A DNA stretch of 64,000 nucleotides from Lysobacter niastensis (GCF_015453285.1 NZ_JADLZT010000002.1:124001-188000); one strand, 5' to 3'. Shown: positions 37,348 to 46,848, numbered from the stretch's first letter. The notes: generated by a model from the sequence alone, not told the origin. Translations and numbers: made by a program.

Positions 37348-37691
37348 CGACAATCTTCCACGGTCAGGTTGCGCATGATCTCCTCCAACACAGCTTCTGT
37401 TCGCAACAGCACATCATCGTTCCAGAATCGCAGGACGCGATATCCATTTGTCGCCAGCTTGCGCGTTCGCTGGGCATCGTATTGCACAGCGTCCAGGTGC
37501 TGGCCGCCATCCAGCTCTATCGCCAGGCGCGCTTCGACGCAGGCGAAGTCCGCGATGTAGCCGGCGATCGGAAACTGGCGGCGGAATTTGTGCCCGCCAA
37601 GTTGCCTGCCTTTCAGGTGACGCCAGAGCGTCCGCTCGGCGTCCGTTGCCTGGCGGCGCAGTTGACGCGACTTCTTCCAGATCGCTTCCAT
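37344..37691 (-). CDS. DUF559 (Vsr-like) nuclease-domain protein
   Basis: A 115-residue protein of the DUF559 family, related to very-short-patch-repair-type PD-(D/E)XK endonucleases. The catalytic core is IADFACVEARLAIELDGGQH, with the Asp, Glu and Gln/His of the fold, and the usual TDAERTLWRHLKGRQL start. It is bounded by two inverted repeats (37296-37342 and 37724-37768) and lies between truC and ubiB. Genes of this family occur scattered between unrelated genes in these bacteria, suggesting a small mobile unit, but the mobilising partner is not seen. Stop overlaps the truC GTG by 4 nt. Confidence 0.88.
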   Translation of the reverse strand: MEAIWKKSRQLRRQATDAERTLWRHLKGRQLGGHKFRRQFPIAGYIADFACVEARLAIELDGGQHLDAVQYDAQRTRKLATNGYRVLRFWNDDVLLRTEAVLEEIMRNLTVEDCR

Positions 37692-37723
37692 GCCAGTTCC
37701 CTGTCGGGGCTATCCAGTGCCCA

Positions 37724-37768
37724 CTTCACCCCCTCCCAACCTCCCCCTGCATTCGCAGGGGGAGGAGC
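37724..37768. repeat. Inverted repeat, left end of the DUF559 unit
   Basis: CCCCTGC and GCAGGGG form a perfect internal hairpin around ATTC, flanked by CTTCACCCC and by GGAGGAGC. It is the partner, in opposite orientation, of 37296-37342. It ends 5 nt before the ubiB stop codon. Confidence 0.75.
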
Positions 37769-37773
37769 TTGGG

Positions 37774-39450
37774 TCAGCGTCGGCGCGGCCACGCCGCCAG
37801 CAGCGCCCAGATGCCGCCCAGGCCTGCGATCCACGCGGATGCCGGCACCGAGAGCAGACGCGGGCCTCCGGCCTGCAAGCCGTACAGCACGGACGCGACC
37901 ACCAGCAGGCCGACGCCGAAGATCGCCGCCACCGTACGGCGCTGCGCCGAGCGGATCGTGCGGTTGAGTTCGATCAGGTCGTGCGAATGCAGTCGCAATT
38001 CGTGCCGGCCTTCGACCTGCTGCGTCAGCCAGGCATGCATAAGGCGCGGCATTTCAGGCGCGTGCGTCACCAGTTCCGGCAGGCGCTTGCGGAACTCCGC
38101 AGCCAGGCGTTGCGGGCTGTAGCGCTCGACCAGGATTTTCGACAACACCGGCCGCGCCACCGCCCAGATGTCGAGCTTCGGGTCCAGCAGACGGCCGACG
38201 CCTTCGATGTTGAGCAACGTCTTCTGCAGCAGGATCAGCTGCGGCTGCAACGTCAACTCGTAGCGCTGCGCGGTGCGGAACAGCTTCAGCAGCACCTCGG
38301 CCAGCGAGATCTCGCTGAGCGGCCGGGTGAAGTACGGCTCGCACACCGCGCGCGTCGCGGCTTCGAGTTCGTCGATGCGGATGTGCGACGGCATCCAGCC
38401 GGCGCGCACGTGCAGCTCGGCGATGCGGCGGTAGTCGCGGTTGAAGATCGCCATGAAGTTCTCGGCGAGGTAGTACTGATCCTCGTCCGAGAGCTGCCCC
38501 ATGATGCCGAAGTCCAGCGCGATGAAGCGCGGATTGCCGCGACGCGCCGGGTCGCTGTCGACCCAGATGTTGCCCGCGTGTGCATCGGCGTGGAAGAAGT
38601 TGTCGCGGAACACCTGCGTGTAGAACACGCGCACGCCCTTCGCCGCCAGCGCGTGGCGGTCGATGCCCGCGGCGTCGAGCGCGGCGATGTCGTCGGAGGG
38701 AATGCCGCGCACGCGCTCGAGCGTCAGCGCGCGCTCGGCGGTGTGCGACCAGATCACCTCAGGCACGTAGAGGTCGTCGCTGTCCTGCCAGAACCTGCGC
38801 AGCACGCTGGCATTAGCGCCTTCACGCTGCAGGTCCAGCTCGGCGGCCAGCGTGTTCTCGATCTCGTCGACGATTTCGCGCGGTCGGATCTTGTCCGCGC
38901 TGGGGTGGGTGCGCTCGACGATCCCGGCCACGGCCTTCAGCAGCGCGATGTCGCCGGCAATCTGCTTCTCGATGTCCGGGCGCAGGACCTTGACCACGAC
39001 CTCGCGGGACGTGCCGCTCTGGTCCGGCGGCAACGTGGCCGCATGCACCTGGGCGATCGAGGCCGACGCCAGCGGCGTGGTGTCGAAATGAGCGAAGGCT
39101 TCGGTGATCGGGCGCACCAGCGCGCGCTCGACGATGGCGCGCGCGGTCTCGCCGTCGAACGGGGCGACGCGGTCCTGCAGCAGCGCGAGTTCCGTGGCGA
39201 CGTCCGGCGGCACCAGGTCGCGGCGCGTGGAGAGGATCTGCCCGAACTTGACGAAGATCGGACCCAGCTCCTGCAGCGCAAGCCGCAGGCGCGCGCCGCG
39301 CGACATCGCGGCAATCTCGGCCGAGGCACGCGGCACGAACGGCCGCGCGAGCGCGAGCCAGGCCTCAACCGGGGTGTCGTCGAGCAGGTCGTCGAGTCGG
39401 TACCGGAGCAGCACGCGGCCGATGCGCCACGCGCGGAACACCGGCTTCAT
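37774..39450 (-). CDS. ubiB: Ubiquinone biosynthesis protein UbiB (atypical kinase)
   Basis: A 558-residue member of the ABC1/UbiB atypical-kinase family, needed for ubiquinone synthesis and placed at the inner membrane. It has the KxGQ motif (KFGQ at residues 68-71), the altered glycine loop [10 protein letters not shown], catalytic-like [13 protein letters not shown] and metal-binding LDFGIMG. Two hydrophobic helices close the C-terminus ([16 protein letters not shown] and [16 protein letters not shown]). Its ATG overlaps the ubiJ stop by 4 nt. In many bacteria the order is ubiE-ubiJ-ubiB; ubiE is not in this window. UbiK, the UbiJ partner, is encoded at 17189. Confidence 0.96.
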   Translation of the reverse strand: MKPVFRAWRIGRVLLRYRLDDLLDDTPVEAWLALARPFVPRASAEIAAMSRGARLRLALQELGPIFVKFGQILSTRRDLVPPDVATELALLQDRVAPFDGETARAIVERALVRPITEAFAHFDTTPLASASIAQVHAATLPPDQSGTSREVVVKVLRPDIEKQIAGDIALLKAVAGIVERTHPSADKIRPREIVDEIENTLAAELDLQREGANASVLRRFWQDSDDLYVPEVIWSHTAERALTLERVRGIPSDDIAALDAAGIDRHALAAKGVRVFYTQVFRDNFFHADAHAGNIWVDSDPARRGNPRFIALDFGIMGQLSDEDQYYLAENFMAIFNRDYRRIAELHVRAGWMPSHIRIDELEAATRAVCEPYFTRPLSEISLAEVLLKLFRTAQRYELTLQPQLILLQKTLLNIEGVGRLLDPKLDIWAVARPVLSKILVERYSPQRLAAEFRKRLPELVTHAPEMPRLMHAWLTQQVEGRHELRLHSHDLIELNRTIRSAQRRTVAAIFGVGLLVVASVLYGLQAGGPRLLSVPASAWIAGLGGIWALLAAWPRRR

Positions 39451-40097
39451 GCCGCGCCCCCGGCGCGGACGCGCAGGCGTCCGACGCGCACGGTCAGCCG
39501 TTCGGCGTCGTCGCGCAGCGTGTCGACGTCGTCGTGGAAGGCGTTGAGCTCCTCGCGGCCGACCACGTCGCGCGATTCCTCGGTGACGTATTCGGCGGCA
39601 TTGCTCGCGAACGTCCCGGCCGCATCGCGCGCATGGCGCAGCGCGCCTGCGAAGGCCCCCGCCACCTGCACACCGACGACCTCGCCGAACACCTGCACGA
39701 ACGGGCGCTGCCAGTCCGGGTCGAAGCGCTCGGCCAGCCGCTGCAGGCGGCGGGCGAGGTCTGCGTCGCCCTCGATGCGCAGCTTGCCCACCGGCGGCGC
39801 ATCGTCGTTGCGCAGGAAAGGAAGCTGCGACAGGAGCCCGCCCAGGGTGCTCCGGACCGACAGGTCGGGGTCGCTGGCCGGCTCGACGGGACCGACTTCG
39901 AGCCGCTCGCCGGTCACCCGGATCTGCAGCGCCAGCGGCGGCGCGGCCAGGTGCAGGGCCAGGCGTCGGCCATCGAGCGTGCGCAGGCCGTCGCGGGTTT
40001 CCGGGTCGAGGGCCAGCGCCCGGTTGAGCGCGGCTTCGAGCGCGCGCCCGGCGAGTGGCTTCAACGCGGACAGTGGCGATGGGGCGGTCGAGGTCAT
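39447..40097 (-). CDS. ubiJ: Ubiquinone biosynthesis accessory factor UbiJ
   Basis: A 216-residue protein with an N-terminal SCP2-type lipid-binding domain ([26 protein letters not shown]) and a helical, Ala-rich C-terminus. UbiJ binds polyprenylated intermediates and works with UbiK in the ubiquinone-synthesis complex. It is translationally coupled to ubiB by an ATGA overlap. No ubiE gene precedes it. The start at 40097 is followed by the family's TSTAP-like N-terminus; an alternative start is not needed. Confidence 0.92.
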   Translation of the reverse strand: MTSTAPSPLSALKPLAGRALEAALNRALALDPETRDGLRTLDGRRLALHLAAPPLALQIRVTGERLEVGPVEPASDPDLSVRSTLGGLLSQLPFLRNDDAPPVGKLRIEGDADLARRLQRLAERFDPDWQRPFVQVFGEVVGVQVAGAFAGALRHARDAAGTFASNAAEYVTEESRDVVGREELNAFHDDVDTLRDDAERLTVRVGRLRVRAGGAA

Positions 40098-40141
40098 GCG
40101 TTCATTGTAGCCTCGCGCCCCCGCCCGCCACCGGAAGGACG

Positions 40142-40163
40142 CCGGCCCGCGTCAGCGGGCCGG
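40142..40163. terminator. GC hairpin after the DUF1328 gene
   Basis: Perfect 9-bp stem (CCGGCCCGC at 40142-40150, GCGGGCCGG at 40155-40163) with loop GTCA, just beyond the DUF1328 stop on the minus strand. No T-run, so it may only slow polymerase. Confidence 0.55.
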
Positions 40164-40175
40164 GGATGGTCCAGG

Positions 40176-40334
40176 TCAGACGCGGCGGCCGCGCAGCATG
40201 GAGACGACGGCCAGGATCAGGAAGACGACGAACAGGATCCAGGCGATGTTGCTCGCCGCACCTGCGATGCCACTGAAGCCGAGCACGGCGGCGATGATCG
40301 CGACGACAAAAAAGATAACGGCATAGTGAAGCAT
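40176..40334 (-). CDS. DUF1328 small membrane protein
   Basis: A 52-residue inner-membrane protein, too short for usual gene-length cut-offs but a clear member of the DUF1328 (YtjA) family. It starts [20 protein letters not shown], with a second helix [17 protein letters not shown] and a basic end GRRV. Function unknown. A strong AGGAGG lies 8 nt upstream of the ATG at 40334. It precedes ubiJ on the same strand but a hairpin separates them. Confidence 0.88.
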   Translation of the reverse strand: MLHYAVIFFVVAIIAAVLGFSGIAGAASNIAWILFVVFLILAVVSMLRGRRV

Positions 40335-40393
40335 CGGAAACCTCCTGACGGCGCCTCGTTGGACGCGTTCCGATCTTCACTCTTCCGCGGTGC

Positions 40394-41404
40394 TCAGGAA
40401 GTGATTTCGGCCGCGTGCATGCAGGCAGCCTTCAGCCGAGTGAGTCCTTCGTGAATGTTCACGCGCGGCACGTAACCGAAATCGCGACGCGCCGGCGCCA
40501 TGTCGTACCAGTGCGTGGTGCTGAGCTGCTCGGCGAGGAAGCGCGTCATCGGCGGCTCCCCTTTCAATGGCAGCAGATGCCACATCCCTTCGCACACGAC
40601 GCCGGCCGCGTACGCCACGCCGAACGGGATCGTCTTGGTCACGGTGGGTGCGCCTGCGGCCTGCAATAGCGAATTGACGATCTCGCGAACCGTCATGGGC
40701 TCGCCATTGCTGATGAAGTACGCGCGCCCTGCGCACGCCGAACCGGGAGCGAGATGCGCGAGCGCATCGAAATGCGCCTGCGCTGCGTTGTCCACATACG
40801 TGGTATCGATGCGGTTCTCGCCGCCGCCGACGAAGCGCAGGCGCCCCGCCCTGGAACGCTCGACCAGGCGCGGCAGCAACTGGTTGTCGCCGACGCCCCA
40901 GATCAGGCGCGGGCGCAGCGCCACGGTTGCCAGCGTGCCATCGTTGGCCGCCAGCACCGCCAGCTCGGCGAGTTTCTTGGTGGCCGCGTACGGCGCCTTG
41001 AGGTGCTCGCCATAGGGCACGGTCTCGGCGGTGCCGCCTTCCACCGGATGCGTGGCGCGGTGGGTGACGCTCGGCGTGGAGGTGTAAACCATCCGGCGGA
41101 TGCCGTTCTCGCGGCAGGCGGCGATGACGTTGTCGGTGCCGACCACGTTGGCGAGGCGGTAGCTCTCGTAGCTGCCCCACGCACCGGCCTTGGCGGCGTT
41201 GTGGATGACCGCATCGCAACCCCGTGCAGCGGCGACGACGGCGTCTCGCTGCGCCAGGTCGCCCTGCACCTGCGCGACGCCGATCGCGTCGAGGGCGTCA
41301 TAACGGCCACGGTTGAAGCTGACCACTTCGAACCCGCGCTCGCGCAATCCGCGACACAGCGCTTGTCCAAGGAAGCCGCCACCGCCGGTTACCAGAATCT
41401 TCAT
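40394..41404 (-). CDS. oleD: 2-alkyl-3-oxoalkanoate reductase OleD
   Basis: NAD(P)H-dependent reductase of long-chain olefin synthesis; it reduces the 2-alkyl-3-ketoacid made by OleA to the beta-hydroxy acid. The 336-residue extended SDR begins TGGGGFLG (Rossmann), has the catalytic YAATK motif and YTSTPSV, and matches OleD proteins over its length. The ATG at 41404 is used. OleC follows upstream in transcription by 103 nt. Together with oleC, oleB and oleA in this window it completes the pathway, although the four genes are not contiguous. Confidence 0.92.
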   Translation of the reverse strand: MKILVTGGGGFLGQALCRGLRERGFEVVSFNRGRYDALDAIGVAQVQGDLAQRDAVVAAARGCDAVIHNAAKAGAWGSYESYRLANVVGTDNVIAACRENGIRRMVYTSTPSVTHRATHPVEGGTAETVPYGEHLKAPYAATKKLAELAVLAANDGTLATVALRPRLIWGVGDNQLLPRLVERSRAGRLRFVGGGENRIDTTYVDNAAQAHFDALAHLAPGSACAGRAYFISNGEPMTVREIVNSLLQAAGAPTVTKTIPFGVAYAAGVVCEGMWHLLPLKGEPPMTRFLAEQLSTTHWYDMAPARRDFGYVPRVNIHEGLTRLKAACMHAAEITS

Positions 41405-41507
41405 GTGTCGTTTTCGCTCGGATCGTTGTGTTGCTGACGCTGACGCTGCTTCTGCTTGCTGTGTTGCTGCTGGCTGTTTGCCGAGCCCGGAAGAGTTACC
41501 AGGCCGT

Positions 41508-43160
41508 CTAGCCAACCCGCCCAGCTGCCCACACCGCCAGCTTCTCCCGTCCGATCTTGGCGTTGTGGCGGATGTCGACCGGGAACTTCGGGTGCCGCAG
41601 GAAGCGGGCGATGCGCGCCGTGTGTGCATGCCCGTGGCCGATTGAACGCAATTCGCGCTCGATGCGCGGCCATTCCCGGGCGCTCACGCCGGGTGCCAGC
41701 TCCACGCACAGCGCCGGTTGCCGGGCGCCGGTTGCGCCGACGCCAACCAGGGCCGTTCGCCGCACCTCGGGGTGGGTGTTGAACACTGGCTCGACCTGCT
41801 CGGTGTACAGCGGACCGTCTGCCGCTTCGACGCGGTGTGACTTGCGCCCGCAGAACCACAGCCGGCCCTGCGCGTCAAAGTAGCCGACATCACCCATCCG
41901 GTGGACGATGCGCTCGCTGCCGTCTTGCAGGTGTTCGCGGATCTTCGCAAGACGCGTCTGCGCTTCGCGGTTGAAGTACAGATCGGTGACGGTCGGGCCA
42001 GCCACGGTGATCTCACCGACCACGCCATCTGCCACCTGCAATTCCTGGGACCAGTCGGCGACCGCTTCATCGCTGATGCGGATGATGCGGACCTCGTTCG
42101 GCGCTACCGGCCGGCCGACGCAGGTGCCGGCACCGGTTTCGGTCGCCGTGCGCGTGGCCTGCAGCTCGCGGCCCTCGATCACCGCCACCGGCAGGCATTC
42201 GGTGGCACCATAGGGCGTCCAGAACTGCGCGTCGTCGGGCAGCAGCTCGCGCATCTTCGCGACGACCTCGGCCGGCACCGGCGCGCCGGCGGAGGTGACC
42301 CGCTTCACCGTCGGCAGTGGTGCTCCGTGATTCGCCAGCACCGCCATCAGCGCCGGTGAGCCGAACAACTGATCGACGCCGAAACGCGCGATCGCATCGT
42401 GCAGTCGGCGTGGGTCGGCCAGCGCCGGCTTGGTCGGGTCCATGTCCGGGATCACCGAGGTCAGTCCCAGCGCCGGATCGAACAGCGCGAACGGCGGGAA
42501 TGTCGGCAGGTCGACGCCGCCGGCCTGGATGCCGAACGCCTCGCGCAGCATCGCCACCTGCGCGACGAAGTGGCGATGCCGGTACACCACGCCTTTGGGC
42601 ACACCCGTCGAACCGCTGGTGAAGAGGATCGCCGCGACGTCGTCCGGCCGGGTATCGGCCAGCTGCGAGCCGGCGCCGGCGCCGTCGCGCTCGACCTGCT
42701 CCAGCGTCGTCTCGGCCAGCCAGGCGCGCGCACCGGTGGTGATGCGGATCCGCGCCGACTTCGCCCAGCCCAGCAGCACGCGCGCGACCTGCGCCAACGG
42801 GATGCCGATGAAGGCCTCGGGCTGCGCTTCGTCCAGGCACTGCCGCAAGGCGCGCTTGTCGATGCCGGGATCGACCAGCACCGGCACCGCGCCCGCCTTG
42901 AACAGCGCGAACATCAACAGGAAGAACGAAGGCCCCGGCCGCACCATGACCACGGTGCGCGTGCCGCGCACGATGCCGCGGCGCGCCAGGCCGGCGGCGA
43001 TCGCATCGCTGCGCTCGTCGAGCTCACGGTAGGTCAGGGTGACGTCGAAACGGGCCAGGCCATCCGGGCCGCGCCGGCCCGGGCAGCGCATGGCGACCCG
43101 GTCGGGTGCCTGCGCGGCCAGCGGCGGCAATGAGGAGGCGATGTTGCAGGGGGCGGTCAT
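41508..43160 (-). CDS. oleC: Olefin beta-lactone synthetase OleC (AMP-dependent)
   Basis: An adenylate-forming enzyme that activates the 2-alkyl-3-hydroxy acid with ATP and closes it to a beta-lactone, the third step of long-chain olefin synthesis. The 550-residue protein has the AMP-binding signature [11 protein letters not shown], then [10 protein letters not shown] and the C-terminal GRKSHR hinge. These features and its position beside oleD fit OleC rather than a general acyl-CoA ligase. It is divergent from the YkgJ gene. The start at 43160 is the first ATG with the family's N-terminus; the ribosome site is weak. Confidence 0.92.
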   Translation of the reverse strand: MTAPCNIASSLPPLAAQAPDRVAMRCPGRRGPDGLARFDVTLTYRELDERSDAIAAGLARRGIVRGTRTVVMVRPGPSFFLLMFALFKAGAVPVLVDPGIDKRALRQCLDEAQPEAFIGIPLAQVARVLLGWAKSARIRITTGARAWLAETTLEQVERDGAGAGSQLADTRPDDVAAILFTSGSTGVPKGVVYRHRHFVAQVAMLREAFGIQAGGVDLPTFPPFALFDPALGLTSVIPDMDPTKPALADPRRLHDAIARFGVDQLFGSPALMAVLANHGAPLPTVKRVTSAGAPVPAEVVAKMRELLPDDAQFWTPYGATECLPVAVIEGRELQATRTATETGAGTCVGRPVAPNEVRIIRISDEAVADWSQELQVADGVVGEITVAGPTVTDLYFNREAQTRLAKIREHLQDGSERIVHRMGDVGYFDAQGRLWFCGRKSHRVEAADGPLYTEQVEPVFNTHPEVRRTALVGVGATGARQPALCVELAPGVSAREWPRIERELRSIGHGHAHTARIARFLRHPKFPVDIRHNAKIGREKLAVWAAGRVG

Positions 43161-43264
43161 CCATTCATTTTCGCCTGTCCGCGGCGCACTTGCGCGTCCG
43201 GCGGAATCCCGCAAAATCTCGCCCCCACCCCGCAGCTTCCGGCCGGCTTTCGGCCCGCCCGTTC

Positions 43265-43627
43265 ATGCAACACCCCTGCCTGACCTGCGGCGCCTGCTGC
43301 GCCTTCTTCCGAGTGAGCTTCCACTGGTCCGAGACCGACCCCTCGCTGGGCGGCACGGTGCCGGCCGAGCTGACCGAAAAGTTCGACGCGCACCGGGTGG
43401 TGATGCGCGGCACGTCGTCCAAGACGCCGCGCTGCGTGGCCCTGGATGCCGAGATCGGTGTGCGTGCCGGCTGCTCGATCCATCCGATCAAGCCCAGCGT
43501 ATGCCGCGAAGTGCCGGCGTCATGGGAGTTCGGCGCGGCCAGCCCGCAATGCGACAAGGCGCGCATCGCGCATGGCATGCCGGCGCTCACGCCGGAAGAT
43601 TGGCACGACGTCGAGCCGGCGGCATAG
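43265..43627 (+). CDS. YkgJ-family cysteine cluster protein
   Basis: A 120-residue protein of the YkgJ/zinc- or iron-chelating cysteine-cluster family. Cysteines lie at the N-terminus (CLTCGACCAFF), in PRCVALD and in the C-terminal GCSIHP/PSVCREVP/PQCDKAR segment, as the family's metal-binding pattern. Its function is not known. The ATG at 43265 is the family start; longer frames upstream overlap the divergent oleC promoter. It stands alone on the plus strand inside the ole region. Confidence 0.87.
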   Translation: MQHPCLTCGACCAFFRVSFHWSETDPSLGGTVPAELTEKFDAHRVVMRGTSSKTPRCVALDAEIGVRAGCSIHPIKPSVCREVPASWEFGAASPQCDKARIAHGMPALTPEDWHDVEPAA

Positions 43628-43677
43628 GCGCCCGCGGCGAGCCGCCCATTTCCAACTTCGGTAGTTGAGCGGAAGCG

Positions 43678-43848
43678 TCAGTCGATGATGTCGACCATGG
43701 CGCCGACGCTGCCACCGATGATGGCGCCCGTCGACGTATCTCCCGCTATCGCGCCGATGCCGGCGCCGACCACCGTGCCGGTCACCGTGGCGCAAGCCGC
43801 CACGAGCAGCAACGTGGCCGTTGCGATGAACCTGATCGTGCGTTTCAT
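43678..43848 (-). CDS. Small glycine-zipper lipoprotein
   Basis: A 56-residue predicted lipoprotein. The N-terminus MKRTIRFIATATLLLVAAC ends in a lipobox (VAAC). The rest is a glycine-zipper (VGAGIGAIAGDTSTGAIIGG) of the kind seen in 17-kDa surface-antigen-like and OmpA-linked proteins that cross or lie on the outer membrane. It is 24 nt downstream of the next gene (43873-44244) on the same strand and probably co-transcribed with it. Too short for routine gene calls, but signal, zipper and spacing make it credible. Confidence 0.7.
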   Translation of the reverse strand: MKRTIRFIATATLLLVAACATVTGTVVGAGIGAIAGDTSTGAIIGGSVGAMVDIID

Positions 43849-43872
43849 GAGATGTCTCCGTGCGGGATCGGC

Positions 43873-44244
43873 TTACTGACCTGCGGGTGCGGCCGGCTTG
43901 ACCAGGTCGATCCAGATGACGCCCATCACCGGCACGTCGCGACGTTGCGGATTGGCTTCGTACCAGCGGGTGATGCGCTGCGAGACCTGGTCGAGGGTCA
44001 TGCCTTCGACGGCCTTCGCCGCCATCGTGCCCACCGCCGGTTGCGCGGTTCCTTTCTTGCTGGCGTAGGCCTTTTCCATCGCGATCATGTTGCCGGCACC
44101 GACCAGGAAGGCCTTGCGGATCTCCGGCGACGACTTGAGCCACATGTCGCCGTTGACGACCACCTTCTGTGCAGGCGCGGTTGCAGCGAACAGCAATCCG
44201 GTGACCAGGAGCAATGCCGCGATGACGCGGGACGTCGTGTGCAT
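43873..44244 (-). CDS. Exported protein of unknown function, paired with the glycine-zipper lipoprotein
   Basis: A 123-residue exported protein, not recognised. Signal peptide MHTTSRVIAALLLVTGLLFAA (cleavage near APAQ); the mature part has the segments MWLKSSPEIRKAFLVGAGNM and VPVMGVIWIDLV. The start has a strong AAGGAG. It lies just upstream of the glycine-zipper lipoprotein gene, and such pairs suggest a joint envelope role; this is inference only. Confidence 0.72.
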   Translation of the reverse strand: MHTTSRVIAALLLVTGLLFAATAPAQKVVVNGDMWLKSSPEIRKAFLVGAGNMIAMEKAYASKKGTAQPAVGTMAAKAVEGMTLDQVSQRITRWYEANPQRRDVPVMGVIWIDLVKPAAPAGQ

Positions 44245-44417
44245 GGAAATCTCCTTCGAAGGAAGATTGTCGACGCCGCTTCCGCGTCGACACGCGGGGC
44301 CTCACTCGCGTGGGTGGCATCGGCCGGTACACTGGCTTCGCGATCGTGGCCGGCCGGAGGACCTTGATCCCGGCCGCGTTAATGAGCCGTAGAGGCGGCT
44401 GCGCCCGGCATGCAAAT

Positions 44418-44448
44418 GCAGGAAACCCCGGCAAGCCGGGGTTCCTGC
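44418..44448. terminator. Hairpin terminator of the EF-hand gene
   Basis: A long stem with one bulged A: GCAGGA-ACCCCGGC pairs with GCCGGGGTTCCTGC around a 2-nt loop. It lies 26 nt past the EF-hand stop on the minus strand. No T-run is present. Confidence 0.6.
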
Positions 44449-44474
44449 GCGAAACCAAACGCTGCGATGGCGCG

Positions 44475-44894
44475 TTACTTCTCCTGCACCGCCATGGCCT
44501 CGTGGGCGGCCTTCATCTCGGCCTGGCTGAGGCTGCCGTCATGGTTGGTATCCATTTCGGTGAACTTGCGCTGCGCACCGGCCGAATGTTCGGCGGCCGA
44601 CAGCATGCCGTCGCCGTTGGTGTCCATTCCCTTGATCTTGTCGGCCGACGACATCGAGTGCGCCATGGGCTTGCCTTCCTTCATCCTGGCCTGATGGCGC
44701 GCGTCCATCTCCGCTGCGGTGACGTTGCCGTCGCCGTTGCTGTCCATCGCGGTGAACATCTTCTGCGCACCGGCGCTGTGTTCACTGGCGGAGACCATGC
44801 CGTCGCCATTGCTGTCCATCGTCTTGTCGCCTGCGAACGCCAGAGGCGACAGCAGCAGGGTCATGGCCATTGCGAGCTTTGCACTGTTCTTCAT
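44475..44894 (-). CDS. Exported EF-hand calcium-binding protein
   Basis: A 139-residue exported protein with four EF-hand loops in two pairs: DSNGDGMVSASE, DSNGDGNVTAAE, DTNGDGMLSAAE and DTNHDGSLSQAE. Each carries the calcium-coordinating Asp/Asn and the final Glu, so calcium binding is likely. Signal peptide MKNSAKLAMAMTLLLSPLAFA. The loops are almost identical and separated by HSAGAQ-like linkers, indicating internal duplication. It is a monocistron with its own terminator. Function unknown; possibly calcium buffering in the periplasm. Confidence 0.88.
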   Translation of the reverse strand: MKNSAKLAMAMTLLLSPLAFAGDKTMDSNGDGMVSASEHSAGAQKMFTAMDSNGDGNVTAAEMDARHQARMKEGKPMAHSMSSADKIKGMDTNGDGMLSAAEHSAGAQRKFTEMDTNHDGSLSQAEMKAAHEAMAVQEK

Positions 44895-45098
44895 CGGAAA
44901 CCTCCATGGGGGGCCTATCGGGGCAGCGTGAGCCTGCGCGCGACGGCGTAGTTCCGGCGTGGTACCGGCGTCAACGTCGTGTTGACGTTCGGCCATGAAC
45001 AGGGGCCGGCAACGCACTGATGGAACCGGAGTCCAGGTTTCACCGGGATCGTTGCGCCGGTGCAGATTCGACGGCTGTCTGCCGGCGAAACGAAGGCG

Positions 45099-45587
45099 TC
45101 AGCGGCCGACGCGCCACACCCATGGCACGACTTCCTCGCCGTCGGCATCGACCAGTGCGGTCTCCTGCTCGAACCCGAGCCTGCTGACCACCCGGCTGGA
45201 GGCGAGGTTGCGCGGCAGCACATGCGCGACCACCTGCCGCACGATGCCGCTAGCCGATGCGATCCGCAGCAGTTCGGCGACCGCGGCTGTGGCGACCCCG
45301 CGACCTCGATGGCTCGGCGCGACGCCGTAACCGATCTCGACCCGGCCCTGCATGGGCGCGGTCTTGAAGGTGCAGCCGCCGAGGATCGCGTCGCGCGAAC
45401 GCGTCACGATCAGGAACGGCGTGCACCACAAGGGCGGCATGCCCGCCTGCAGATGGCTCAGCGAACGCTTCGCGACGTGATGCGGCGGCAGTGCTCCCGC
45501 TGCGACCTGTATGTCACCGAAGTCGACCGGCTCGCGATCCGCGAGGCGGCGCAGGTTGTCGACGTCGATGGGAATCAGATCGATCAC
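45099..45587 (-). CDS. GNAT-family N-acetyltransferase
   Basis: A 162-residue GNAT acetyltransferase. The acetyl-CoA site shows the family pattern RGRGVATAAVAELL, preceded by GYGVAPSHRG, with the C-terminal LGFEQETALVDADG strand. The N-terminal region resembles RimJ/RimL-type or ribosomal-protein acetyltransferases, but the acceptor cannot be told. It is 63 nt downstream of oleB on the same strand and may be co-transcribed with it. Confidence 0.85.
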   Translation of the reverse strand: MIDLIPIDVDNLRRLADREPVDFGDIQVAAGALPPHHVAKRSLSHLQAGMPPLWCTPFLIVTRSRDAILGGCTFKTAPMQGRVEIGYGVAPSHRGRGVATAAVAELLRIASASGIVRQVVAHVLPRNLASSRVVSRLGFEQETALVDADGEEVVPWVWRVGR

Positions 45588-45650
45588 GTTGAACAGCTAC
45601 GCAAAGCGACGGTGGCGTGCGGCCATGGTCCACCATCCGGTGTCCTGCGG

Positions 45651-46565
45651 TCAGATCGTGTGCCGGTCGAGGAACTCGCGGATCGCAGGCACCAGCACCT
45701 CGGCCTTGTCTTCCAGCACGTAGTGGTTGGCATCCTCGAACGCATGCACCTGCGCCTGCGGCAGGGCGTCGGTGAAGCCCTTGAGGAAGTGGTGGTCGAA
45801 GACGAAATCGCGCAGGCCCCAGCCGATGAAGGCCGGACGGTCGGCGTACTCGGGCAGCTTGCGGCCCATCGCCTGCACCAGCGACCAGGCGGCATCGCCT
45901 TCGCCCAGCGGAATGTCCTGCACGAAGCGCGAGGTGGCGATGCGGTTGTTCCAGTTGTCGTACGGCGCGAGATAGGCGCGGCGCACATCGGCCGGCATCG
46001 GCCGCTCCACGCCGACGCGGGCCGCGACACCGGCAAAGCCGTTGAGGCCGCGGATGACGGCGGTACCCAGGCCCGAGTCGCGTCCGAAGCGCAGCGTCTT
46101 CGGCAGCGGCTTGGCGGCCGGCAGCGGGAACGCGCCGGTATTGAGCACGACCAGCCGGCGAATCCGCGACGAGTGCTTGATGCCCCAGCCGAAACCGATG
46201 CCGCCGCCCCAGTCGTGCACGGCCAGCGTGACCGGGCCATCGATGCCCAGGTGCTGCAGCAGCGTTTCGACGTCGTCGATACGCGACTGCAGCGTGTAGG
46301 TGTAGCGCGGGTTCGCGTCCGGCGCGTCATCGGGCTTGTCCGACAGGCCCATGCCGATGTGGTCGGGGACGATGCACCGATAGCGATCGCTCAGCCCCAG
46401 CACCAGCTTGCGCCAGTAGTAACTCCACGATGGATTGCCGTGCAGCATCAGCACGATCTCGCCGTCGCGCGGACCTTCGTCGAGGTAGCTCATCGCGATG
46501 CCAGGACGGACATCGAAACGACGCGGCTGGAAGGGATAGTCGGGGAAAGCGTGGGGCTGGGTCAT
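45651..46565 (-). CDS. oleB: Beta-lactone decarboxylase OleB (haloalkane-dehalogenase-like fold)
   Basis: Last enzyme of long-chain olefin synthesis: opens the beta-lactone from OleC and releases CO2 to give the cis-olefin. The 304-residue alpha/beta-hydrolase has the oxyanion motif HGNPSW (residues 42-47) and the nucleophile Asp118 in VHDWGG, the haloalkane-dehalogenase-type arrangement used by OleB, with a C-terminal ANHYVLED histidine. In other bacteria OleB is often fused or adjacent to OleC; here it is 2.5 kb away with six genes between. The ATG at 46565 is the family start. A regulatory-looking spacer of 283 nt separates it from the divergent XRE gene. Confidence 0.9.
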   Translation of the reverse strand: MTQPHAFPDYPFQPRRFDVRPGIAMSYLDEGPRDGEIVLMLHGNPSWSYYWRKLVLGLSDRYRCIVPDHIGMGLSDKPDDAPDANPRYTYTLQSRIDDVETLLQHLGIDGPVTLAVHDWGGGIGFGWGIKHSSRIRRLVVLNTGAFPLPAAKPLPKTLRFGRDSGLGTAVIRGLNGFAGVAARVGVERPMPADVRRAYLAPYDNWNNRIATSRFVQDIPLGEGDAAWSLVQAMGRKLPEYADRPAFIGWGLRDFVFDHHFLKGFTDALPQAQVHAFEDANHYVLEDKAEVLVPAIREFLDRHTI

Positions 46566-46769
46566 GCGACGACTCGGTGGGGCCCGCGGTCGGGCCGGCC
46601 GGGCAAAGGACGCCATTATCCGCTGTGGCGACGCCATGGCGTACGTCAACACGCCGACACGATCGGTCTGCCCGTGACGGGAGGCCCCCGTCGCCGCGCA
46701 GGCAGGCGCGGCGGGACCGCGCATCGAGAAAGTCACACGCACTGCGAGACGCTCCGGAACTCGCCCACG

Positions 46770-46788
46770 CTCTACGCATAACGTAGAG
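46770..46788. promoter_or_regulatory. Inverted repeat upstream of the XRE regulator
   Basis: A perfect 7-bp dyad CTCTACG-CATAA-CGTAGAG, 60 nt upstream of the XRE regulator start in the divergent spacer with oleB. Its size and centred spacing suit a dimeric helix-turn-helix protein and suggest an operator. No second copy was noticed in the window. Confidence 0.5.
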
Positions 46789-46848
46789 TCTGCCGGAACA
46801 ACCACGCAGTCGCCATCATCCCGGGGAGCCCGCGACCAGTGACTCGCA

